Below, one piece after another: positions 54,117-64,000 of a stretch of 64,000 bases of DNA. The notes under the pieces are model-generated. The model saw nothing but the letters and a program-made list of their open reading frames with translations. It was not told where the DNA came from and did not search any database. Positions within the stretch are counted from its first letter, which is position 1, and every line of letters starts with the position of its first letter. Origin of the DNA: Datnioides undecimradiatus (Eukaryota; Chordata; Actinopteri; Lobotiformes; Datnioididae). A program made the translations under genes and the position numbers. The stretch spans positions 12,678,996 to 12,742,995 of the forward strand of contig WARS01000010.1 in the NCBI GenBank assembly GCA_008933995.1. Direction: 5' to 3'.

Positions 54117-57100
54117 GTAAGACATATCCCACAATTCCCTCTGCCGTCGGTCTGTCTGCTAAGGCCTCCTGGTCATCATCATCATCAACCAATCATGGCT
54201 TTTTAGTCCTTTTCTGGTCTTTCTACCTTATTTACTTCCTTCTTGTTCTTCTCAGTTTGTTTCTGTGTGTGTGCGTGCGTGTGTGTGTGTGTGTGTGTGC
54301 GTGGCTGGATGTGAGCTGCTCTCACTGCTCTCCAGCATCCCTCAGTGTCAGTTTTAGTTCAAGGCTGCTGCTGCTGCTCTTATTTTCCTTCCAGCTGCTG
54401 GATGTGATGTGCTCATGTGAAGAGAAAAGGGCACGGAAGTAGCTAATAAACAGGGATTACCATGGAAACCCATCAGAAATGTCTTTCACAGTCCACTCTC
54501 ACACTGATGACTCTCGATCTCCAACCAGAACCCTCTAAAATGTCCCACTCACCTCCTCTCCTTTAACCCGACACCTAAAGGAAACCAGCAGACGCTCTAA
54601 CCGCCCTGCGGTTTAGCCCTAAATGGTGGCTTTGACCTTTCCAGCAAAGAAAAGAAAGACCACATAAACGTCCAAAACATGGCTCCAAGTAAAAGTAGCA
54701 GTCCCCAAAGTAAAGTTTGCCTGAACCAAGACAGATTTACCAGTAAAATGGCAACAATACATTATACATCAACTGAAGGTAGCTTCTTTTAGACACTTGG
54801 TTGTTAGAATGGCTCAGTGTCAGAATCAGTTTAGCTGCAGGACACAGCTCCGTGGTTCTGTAGTGTCAGACAGAATGTGGATTAGTTTCAGTATTGAGTG
54901 TCATGACGCTAAACTTGGTATCGGCATCAGACAGCACTTTGTTAATGTCGCAACACTAATGTTATTTGAATGCAAAATATCAATTTGCAAAATGACACAC
55001 TTACAGCTGTGAGCTGGCCGTGGACACTGATATGGACTATGGTGGGCCGCACGTTGTCAGGGAAGGAGCGAGGGCCTTGCTGCACAGACCCTCTGTTGTT
55101 AATGTGGGAATCAGAAATCAGTTCAAATCTGTTTGTGATTTAACGTGTCAGCCTTTGCAGCTCTGCATCGCTGCCTGCAGCTCAGGATAAAAGAACAAAG
55201 GGTTAAAACTTAATTTTTAATGATGCCGAATGCAAATTAGTTCATTTGCATAATCAATGTGTGACAATGAGACTTAATTGACAACAGAAGATGGTCACAG
55301 TGTTCGTCCTAATCATATCAGTTGCACTCCCTGTTAATAAATGTAATAACGCTGCCACTGATACTCACTTGCGCAAGTCCTTTGTACTCCAGTCCTTCTG
55401 TTGCTGATGATGGGAATGCATCATTATAGTGTCATCTCATATTGGACATAATTAGTTACAGCTCTATAGAGGAATATTTATCATGTCTAATGAATAAACC
55501 CTCAGGATGTCCGTTTATATTGAAAAAGACTGAGAGAACAACTGTTTCAAGAGTGTGCGTGTGTTTTTGTGTGTGTGTGTGTGTTGGTACATTTTGCTCA
55601 TCAGCTCTTCTCCCCCCCCCCCCATCACTCCACGCACATTCACATTCCACCGTTTACTGTTTCTCGCCATCATGCAGTCCTTCCATATCAAACTGCAGCG
55701 CTGCTGAGCATGTCATCAGCAGACAGCGGGTCTTGCATGACGGTGTAAATTAGTGTGTGAGCTCGCCTCTTCCGCTCCAGCCCTCCACAACATGCCATCC
55801 CCAACGAAGGCACATCTGCAAAGGACGACACGTACCAAGTCGTTTGGCATGAGTTAGCGCCACCTGGACCAAAGCGCGCTGTGTGTGTTTGTGAGGCAGA
55901 GAGTGAGTGAGAAAGAAAGACAAGACAAAGATGTGCTTTAAGTGTACTTCTCTAAAATGCGCACGCCCAGGCTGATTCCACATGTAGCGGAAGCCTCCGG
56001 CCACTGAACCCACACTGACCTTGGCAGCGTCTGCTCAGCATGACCCAGTGTCAGCCACAGACCATTAAAGAAACCACAGAAGTGAACATTTGATACTGGT
56101 TCAGTGCTTGTGCAGCCAGTCTGAGCCCAGTATATCGTCAGCTGTCTGATCTGAATCCTTGTCAAAGCTGACTGGGGATGTGATTTAATCCACTCCAACG
56201 CTGAAGTTTAGAGGAAGATACTCCCAGAAAAAGCAGACAGGTATGCGACTAAGTGCTGCTGCTGGAATCCGTATCTGATGGGCAGCAGGGCCATTGGTAG
56301 CCAGTGACCTTCCTGCTCTGTCATTCAAGCTTTTTATTAAAGACATACATGGTCTGCTAAGAAACCAAACCGACACTGGCTGAAGCTCTGTTTCCCACTG
56401 AGTGCCTGCTGACACAAGTGCACTGTGGGAAGGTTAAAGCCGTCAAAGCCGCCCGCTGCCATCTCCATGCGCTGCGTGTGTCCGTTGAGACGACTGGCAG
56501 CCTCGGTGGGATAGACATCAGTGACAGTGGGAGGAGTGATTAGTGTGCGAATCAGACATCTGTGTTGTGTTGGCATGTCCACCGCTTGACTGTGTGGCTT
56601 TTTGCATGGCATGCGTAGCTTGTGTTACCATGGTTACAGAGCTGTATGCGTGCATGTGTGTGTTTCTAATAGAGCGTAGGCCATACTGGAAGGAGGATGT
56701 GTTTAAGTTTCGGTTCAGCTCTGTCTCTGATCCCCCCCCCCCAACAATGCATCAGTAATGAGCTCAGGGTACAGTGTGGGGTGTGATATAATTTGGTTCA
56801 GGGGCCTACTTTAGGAGAGGGAGCATCTGGCCTTGTCGAGGTGCATCGGATCCATTCATCACTGTTATCCCAGCGGACCCCAGGGGAGAGGACGCAGGCG
56901 GTATAAGTAGTAACTGGGTCAGAGAATTGAGAGCGTAAGCTGAATCCTGACAGAGCAAATGCAGATGTGTGGATGTATGTATGAGTGTGCTCCGCGTGCA
57001 CTGGGATGCTGCACGTCATGTCCCGTGCATGATGCTTCTGCATGGTACCACAACAGTGTGGTTTAGAATGGTGCCAAATATTTGACCAACATAAGGTGAT

Positions 57101-57205
57101 GAGAAGAATCTGGACTATAACCTTGAGAATGAGACGAGTCGTGTTGGTCAAGTATTTGACAGTTGTTAGATGAGTTGCAGTTGATTTTGTGACAGCTTTA
57201 CTAAC

Positions 57206-57420
57206 CTGCTTTCTTCCTTTTTTCCCCTTTATCCCTTCCTCTCATCCTACTCCCCCTCTCTTCTGCCCCTTTTATTCCCTCCTCTCTTTCTGGACGAACC
57301 CTCTCTTGTTGATGCACGTATTTCACTCTTTCTGTTCCCTGACTCTCGGCTGCTGTCACCATCTTTCTCCTCCCTCCGTCATTTCTCTTCTCTCCTCCTT
57401 TCCCATTCCCCACGCTTCAG
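57206..57420 (+). repeat. Pyrimidine-rich stretch
   Basis: About 200 bp strongly biased to C and T, with repeated CTCCTC, TTTCTTCC and CCCCTTT words. Open frames on both strands reflect this bias rather than coding. Confidence 0.8.
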
Positions 57421-57673
57421 AGGACTAGAACCCACCTCCATCGCCATGCCGACTGTCAATCAGCTGTGCTTCCGCTTCTGTGCACCTTCTCCCTCTCCCT
57501 GTGCAACAGACACACACATATGCACGCACACACATGCACACACACATGCATGCACGCACACACACCCTATCTACCTTACTCATGGCTCCTTTGATCCAGA
57601 GTAAAGGAGAGAATCTGAGGTTGCGGACAAGTTACCACATTTCCATTTACTCATGATGGAACTCACACACGTG

Positions 57674-57676
<3 letters not shown>

Positions 57677-57743
<67 letters not shown>
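57677..57743 (+). repeat. (CA)n microsatellite
   Basis: A CA tract of about 67 bp with one AAA interruption near 57728. Confidence 0.96.
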
Positions 57744-57744
<1 letters not shown>

Positions 57745-57880
57745 GCTCACACACTCACATGCACATAAAACCATGCTGTCCCGACCGCAGCACACTCTGT
57801 TCCTCCACATAATGCGTCGGCACACTGAGATTCTCTCCGCTGGGCTAACTGGGTGTCTCTGACACACAGCAGCTATTGGA

Positions 57881-57883
<3 letters not shown>

Positions 57884-57917
<34 letters not shown>
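57884..57917 (+). repeat. (CA)n microsatellite
   Basis: A 34-bp CA tract. Confidence 0.95.
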
Positions 57918-57919
<2 letters not shown>

Positions 57920-58192
57920 AGCCACATTTGAAATTCAATTTGTTTGTTTTTCTTGTTGTTTTTGTCTGCAGTCAGGATTAGATTTATTTCTTATTTCCAC
58001 TGTGTCCACTCAAATGTTCCGTCCCTGTCTGTTTCTCTCTGATCACTTATTATTTCCAAATTTGTCCAATATTAGAAAAAGACATCTACAGACTCAGCTT
58101 CACACATTTGAAAGCCTACTGTGGCATAACCAAACAGCCCCTCCAGTTTCTGTCACAGTGAAGCAGATAGTAAGTTCAGAAGTTCACGTCCT

Positions 58193-58196
<4 letters not shown>

Positions 58197-58231
<35 letters not shown>
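58197..58231 (+). repeat. (CA)n microsatellite
   Basis: A 35-bp CA tract. With the two preceding tracts it makes a CA-dense patch of about 550 bp. Confidence 0.95.
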
Positions 58232-58235
<4 letters not shown>

Positions 58236-60989
58236 GGGCACAGACACCATCCTGCAGCCAGCCCTTGTCCTCCTGTCTGAAATCTTTCAAACTGAGTCGC
58301 CAACGCTGCGAGTCGGATCCATCAACACCCAGCAGCCAGCGCACATGTTCACACGCCCAAACACAAACACACAAACAACACATCGCTGCACATTAACCCA
58401 CCAAAGGACTATTCCTGTGACTTTGTCAATGTTTTTCTGTCGGTGAAGTGCTTCGAACACTTCAGCTCTCTTTGATGGTACCTTCTCCTCAAAGTCCTGG
58501 AGCTGTTGAACCTGGACCTGCTGTCTGCTTTGCACTACTTTTAATCTTTCTTTAACCAAAAACTATTAATATTAATATAATAATCATAGGGAAGTTAATG
58601 CCTAAGCCAGACCCTGAGTTGACAATCATTCATGTAAACAATGTTTGAACTGTCACGGTACTGTTTGAGCAGCCTTTCACTGTAATGTGTAGTCTATGTT
58701 AAATATATTAATAAGTTACATCTGTGGTCGCTTACTAATAACACACTGTGTCTGTTGTGTCTGTTGCTGTATATTGCCAGTGTGCAATGAATTCAGCCAG
58801 TCAAGTCTGCTGAAGACTAACCTATCAGAATCAGATGAGAGGTTCCTGTTGGCCCCAAACTAAAGCAACAAACTGTGCATGCGTGCAAACTCGCATATGT
58901 AAAACAAGATTACAACAATACAACATGTCGGTGTGTGTGGCACGGCTGGTGCATTCATCTGCATTTTCCTGCATGACAAAGAAGGAAATTTGGTTGAACT
59001 GACCCTTTCAGAAAACCCTTGTGAAAGTGGTGTGGCACCGTCCTGCTGCTGCCAACAGGCCTGTTGTCCTTCCTAATCTAACTGATCACTGGCCAGCAGA
59101 CTGAAATTTGAAAGTGCGACACCTCCATCTGTCTGTGCGTTCCAGCAGACAGAGCACCAGTCACCAAACACAGCACCATAACTTCAGTGGTCTTTTAATA
59201 GACCCGAGACCTCCATGGAGATGCTCATTTAGGGGTCAGAGGTTAAGGTCAGCTGCAGACACAACAACAGTAGAGCGTACTGATCACCCCTCAGTGCTAT
59301 GTACTGTATGATTTTGACTCATTTAATGATTAGATGTATAGAAACGTCCTATATGTGCCACAGAGGTTTCCATCCAGCCTCGTTGATGTGTTTGTTCTTC
59401 CGGCAGAGTGTCCTTTTTATAGACGTCTGTTGTCTGCCTGCACCCTGTGCTAATAAACCAATCTATAACACACACTTACCTGGCATTCGGGTTTCTCTTT
59501 ATTCTTCTAACCAGCCTGAACTAAACCTCCAGTCTGATGCCTAACTGCTGCTTTTTGCCTTCTTTTAGCTCCTTTCTATTCCTGTGCCCGCAGCCTTTTT
59601 ATATTGCCGCAGTATTATTTCCTTTTTCCAGATATTCTTATATCATAGCTGCTTTCTCGGAGAACAAGACGCTTAGTCATGCCGGCTGTAACCTTTGGAG
59701 GCGGTGGGTTTTTACAGTGTAAAGCTTAGAGATTAGTGTGTGCCGCAGGGAAATGATTTTCTATTGCTTCTGAGAGATGTGCCTCTTTGGTTACCAAACA
59801 GATTTCTTTATTACTCTTTCCTTTTTAGGAAAGATAAAAGAGAAAAACTGTATTTTTTTTTTTTTTGCCGTATTGCAGTGGCTTAAAAATACTCAAAGAA
59901 CAGGACATAAAGGGAATTGTGCCTTCTCTGAGGAGGTCTGCCATCTCTCAGGATTTTACAGCTTTCCTTAAATCAGTGGCTGACTGTCAGGCTCCAGGCA
60001 TGAATGGAGCTGTCTATAGTTGTCATTGAACTACATTGTATTATCAGCTAAACTAAAAAACACCTACATACCTAACAAGTCCATCAAACTTTACAGGTCT
60101 GTTGCTGTAAAGTATGTTCTGTATGTTCTGGTCATCCTCCGTGCTAACCCTCAGTGGAAAGTTCATGCTACTCAGTCGACTCTGTAACAAAACATCGTGC
60201 TCATGTTTCATACTTAGAAGGATCCAGTGTTCGCTCTTGGGAGGGGACGGGACGCCAACCCCAGTTTCTTTACTTCGTGCACAACCACAGCCTGTGGTAA
60301 TTAAGTATTAATCACAGACAGTCTTGATAACTGAGTAATCTTTAACGTAACAAGACTAAAGGTCGGTTCGTGGTCTTGGGATATGTAAGACTGTAAGGCT
60401 GCGAGGGTCCATGTGATGCAAGTCTTGTCATCTACCCAAATGCTCAACGGTCTGTGCAGACTCCCACACATCTCTATGTGTCCACTGTATGTTTATACTG
60501 TATGACACGCATCTACAAAAGTGGACTTTTGTCCCTCCTTCGTTCAGACAATTACAACAACCAAAGAAGCTCCGCCTCTTCTTGCTGTCAGGCGGTTGCT
60601 ACCATGTTTTCTAGTGTGCGTGTTGTGGGATTGTGATTATTAAGGTATTTGAGCCATAGCATTACAACAGTAATACTGACAATACTGAATAATTACCATG
60701 CTTCAGGCCCAGCTGTTTGCTGCCGCCACACAAAGCAATTGAGCTAATGCTTTGTAGATAATGTAAAGCTAGATGTTGCAAAATGTGTTTATGAGTTCAT
60801 TTCTCGCCATAAAAGATTCTTCACGTGGCATAATCGATCCGTCAGCTCATTTCGTCGACCTCGACCATACTGAAGTAATTACAGAACCTGGGAACCTGTT
60901 GAGGGAGCGAGCGCTTCAGACAGTTCTCAGCTGCAGTTCTCCACAGAGGCACTAGATGGAGGTAAAACACTCACAATCTCACCTTCCAG

Positions 60990-61130
60990 AGTGTAGCCAT
61001 GCTAGCATACTGTACTCTACTGTACTTGAGCATGGCAGTGCTTACAGCTAAATGCTAACATACGACATGTCGAAGTTGATGAAACTTAATGTGTAGAGTG
61101 TTTAATGTTGATCATTTTCACCAGATTAAT
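60990..61130 (+). repeat. Short remnant of the AGCCATGCTAGC dispersed repeat
   Basis: Plus-strand words GTAGCCATGCTAGCAT and ACAGCTAAATGCTAACAT occur in the order seen on the minus strand at 4005-4450, so this looks like a shorter, diverged copy of the same repeat. Confidence 0.35.
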
Positions 61131-64000
61131 TCAACGCATGTGTACGCCAGCAGTAGCTGAGGCTGGTTAATTCAGGAAATTCTTTGTTGTTGTTTCAACC
61201 TTCTTGCATGTTGCAGACTAAACCATTCACTGAAAAATCAACAGAGTAATAAGTTATGAAAATAATTCTTGTATTAAATTCCCTTTAATATATCACTGGC
61301 CTCGTTGAGTCCACTCCCAGCAGGGTGGCTGTGATGATGAGTGGCTATATTGGTCACGCTTTACCATCCACTATATGCTGTAACCTCCAGAGATCAGCCT
61401 GACCTGTGCGCTCCTCGCTGTCAGCGTGGCTGTGTTCACGTGTGAGAATCTATATGGGGCAGCCTGTCCTACTTAGCCTCAGAGAGAAGTGTTGGGGAGA
61501 TGCAGGGAGGAAAGAGAGGGAGCTGAATTGAACAAGTCCTTTGTGCAAGCAGATGCTCTTTTCAGTGGAGGGATCGTCCCGTACCTTTCATAGTGTACAC
61601 CATGAACACACACTTACAGAGAGGAACATCCCAACCCCTGGAGAGCCTCGCCCTGAACAGCTGATCCCCCACATTACCCTTAAAGAGGGCGGAAAGGCGG
61701 AGTGAAGGAAGACTCTGGAGATCACAGGATTTAGGAGAGTGGATGGATTAGAGACTCGAGGAGCAGTGTGCATAATGCATGTGCAGACCCCACACTTGTG
61801 CACTGCAGTATGTGCATCTGCCCACAGTGAAGACATACATCATCTGAGCACCTTTAACTCCCATCATGCCTGCAGCGTGCTTCATACATTATTGATCTCC
61901 GTGTGTTACATCATAGGCTTGATAGGAGAAAGTATTGAACAGCAGGATGTTGGTCCACCACTTCAGGCCAGACTGAAACATCTCAGCGGCCATTTAAATA
62001 TCGTACAGATGTTCACGGTCCGCAGAGGATCCCAACGAACTCGGTGATCCCCTTGCTTTTTATCTAGTGCCACCAGCCCTACTGGTTTGCACATATCAAA
62101 TTAAACATCTCAGTGTAAATGTTTTTGTAATCAGCACTTTCTCAAGTCCTCAGCAGTGGAGTTAAGAGGAGCTGGAGTGGCTGTATATCTGGATTAAGAA
62201 TGATATACATCACCTTGGACTGTTTACTGAGTTATATTTTCAACACAACTAAACATAAACTAAATAAACAAGTCACAATATAAATCTAGTAATAATTCAC
62301 TAAAAACTGTCAGTAACATAAATCATATTGACATCACAATACTGACTTTAGATCAGAAAGCATGGAGGAGAAAGACATCAGTCAGCACCAGTCCTTCCTC
62401 CTGTCCTCCTCCTCCTCCCCCTGCTGCCTGCAGGTCCTGCTGGCAGAGTCCGTGAGCTGCTTTGTCTCAGTCGGCTCTGAAGGTTACAAAGATATGTCCA
62501 GTTTTAAGACTCATGGCAAACTGAGGTGAACAGTTGGACTACAAACACACAGCACTCTAATAATTAGCTATTAGCCTAACAGGCATGCTGTGGTTGTGTA
62601 GAACATGCAGGGAAGCTGTGTAGCAGTGTACTTCCCCTCAAGACCGGTGGAGCCTTCAGCCACTGTCAGAGCCAAGTTCTGCCAATTTGGAGCTTGTAAA
62701 TCGTCCTATCAGCACAGATTAATCAGCAAAACTGATGAACCATGGGAAACCTGTTGTAAAAACATCAGGTTTGACTCAGCCTTTGAAAAGTCACCCGAGC
62801 TTTCAGGCGTCACCTTCGTTTCATTCTGTCGAAAAACCACAACGCTCCACTTTGAGCTGAGCACATCACCATCTTTGCAGAATTGGATAAACTGGTGCTG
62901 TCGTCCTGTTTTACTTGCAGTGATTTGGTAAAAATGCAGGATAAATCTCCTTTAAATATTCATGATGCAACTTTAATCCCTGAGCTGGGAGAAAGACCTA
63001 ATTCCTCCTTCACTGATGTCTACTGTGGAGACAGAAAGCTTTTCATCTGCGTGAGCTTCCCTCACATGTGAAGGTGTGTGCGCGTGTTTGACTGTGAATT
63101 CAATGTTTCTGCACGCTCTCATGTACTCTAAGTGTTTGTGTGTCTGCGGCTGACTGAGAAAATGCTCCCTCCCATGCTCTCATGTCAGATATTGTGTGTG
63201 TGTGTCGATATTAAAGCTTAAAGCTTGCCTTTGAGCTTTAAATGTGAAATCCTCTGGATGGCAAACATCAGCACGGGCAACCGGTGTTTCTCCCAATCTC
63301 CGCTGCACCTTGAAATGCGCACTTGTTCACTTCATCTGTTGATTCGACAGGCACTGACTGCACAATCCCTGCTGGTGGGGGGTTAAATGCACCCCCCTAT
63401 TCCCACCTCGCCTGCCTCTGTGACAGTGAGGAGTGCTGGAAAGTGTGACAGCAGGAAATGCAAATAAGAGAGAGCAACATAGCGAGGATAGTCAGAATCC
63501 TTCGCGTTGGCTCAACTCCTTAATCCTGCCAATAAAAACTAACAAACACTGACGCGAAGGAGGTCAGGAGAAAGTTAGGGTGGGATTAAAATAGCCACAG
63601 AGGGATTGCCTTTGTGTTATTCCCCATTTCCAGACAGACAAACATGGGGTTGTTTTCAGGCTATGACAGGGAGGTGTGGAGGATAAATGACATAGAAGGC
63701 TTAAAATCAAAGAAAAGGCAACAGAAGGGTTTCCCAGGCAGCTGTACGTGTTTGTTCAAGATACCTTCAGGTCCCATCAGCCGTCCACCTCTCGCGGAAC
63801 CGTGAACACACACGTGACAGAGACGTTGTCACATCCAATGCACCTTGCTTCACTACTGCCTGTCAACGCGCATCACGCAGTCACACATTGAATCCGGACC
63901 ATCACCGCATCAGCCTGTTGACTTCTCGTCCTCCGCAGCTTCGTCTCTTTCGCAGCGCCCGAAACATCTTACGTTGAAGTTAAACTACGTCTGAAACACT

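Larger units (their letters stand above)
54117..64000 (+). other. Third intron of the MAP4-like gene, to window end
   Basis: Nearly 10 kb in which no further MAP4 exon can be recognised, including no proline-rich or PGGG-type tubulin-binding repeat. It holds CA tracts (57677-57743, 57884-57917, 58197-58231), a 12-C run (55612-55623), an 11-C run near 56732, a pyrimidine-rich stretch (57206-57420) and a small repeat remnant (60990-61130). Weakly conserved MAP4 exons could be missed by eye. Confidence 0.55.

Noticed and set aside
54117..54442. Open frame continuing past the 57-nt MAP4-like exon
   Set aside because: A good GTAAGA donor lies at 54117, and the read-through becomes pyrimidine/GT-repeat-driven low-complexity sequence.
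57201..57428. Open frames on both strands of the pyrimidine-rich stretch
   Set aside because: Strong C/T bias removes stop codons on both strands. The peptides are low-complexity with no domain.
62605..62931. 108-residue open frame of normal composition
   Set aside because: No family resemblance, no splice or start evidence, and its length is within chance for this window. It does not resemble MAP4.

Overview
This window looks like ordinary chromosomal DNA from a ray-finned (teleost) fish. It has short vertebrate-type exons with GT..AG introns, many CA/GT microsatellites, and several decayed repeats whose cores resemble dispersed repeats I know from teleost introns. I see no bacterial, viral or organellar genes, no CRISPR array and no convincing tRNA or rRNA gene.

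Two protein-coding genes are supported, both on the + strand. The first (7356-23419) is the 3' part of an ERG-type voltage-gated potassium channel (KCNH2/6/7 family). Sixteen exons with consistent phases encode 888 residues: S1-S6, the pore with an SVGFGN filter, the C-linker, the cyclic-nucleotide-binding-homology domain, and a long cytoplasmic tail with a coiled coil. The N-terminal PAS exons must lie upstream, so 1-7355 is intron, possibly holding an alternative promoter. The S1-S5 region resembles KCNH6/7 and the tail resembles KCNH2. I call it kcnh6-like, with the paralogue open.

The second gene starts at a GC-rich, TATA-less promoter near 30.8-31.2 kb. Four inverted CCAAT boxes lie in front of a noncoding first exon ending at 31177. 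After a roughly 20 kb intron, the first coding exon (51224-51410) encodes an N-terminus diagnostic of microtubule-associated protein 4. A 57-nt symmetric exon follows (54060-54116). The proline-rich region and tubulin-binding repeats would lie beyond the window.

The rest, more than 90% of the bases, is intron and intergenic DNA. It holds microsatellites, a 100-bp tandem duplication, a 49-bp-period duplication, homopolymer C tracts, pyrimidine-rich stretches and degraded transposon-like repeats. The most interesting points are the extra introns dividing the ERG transmembrane exons, a Gly/Ala-rich insertion in the channel tail, the CCAAT-box promoter, and the close linkage of an ERG channel gene to a MAP2/Tau/MAP4-family gene. 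I found no exotic new system.
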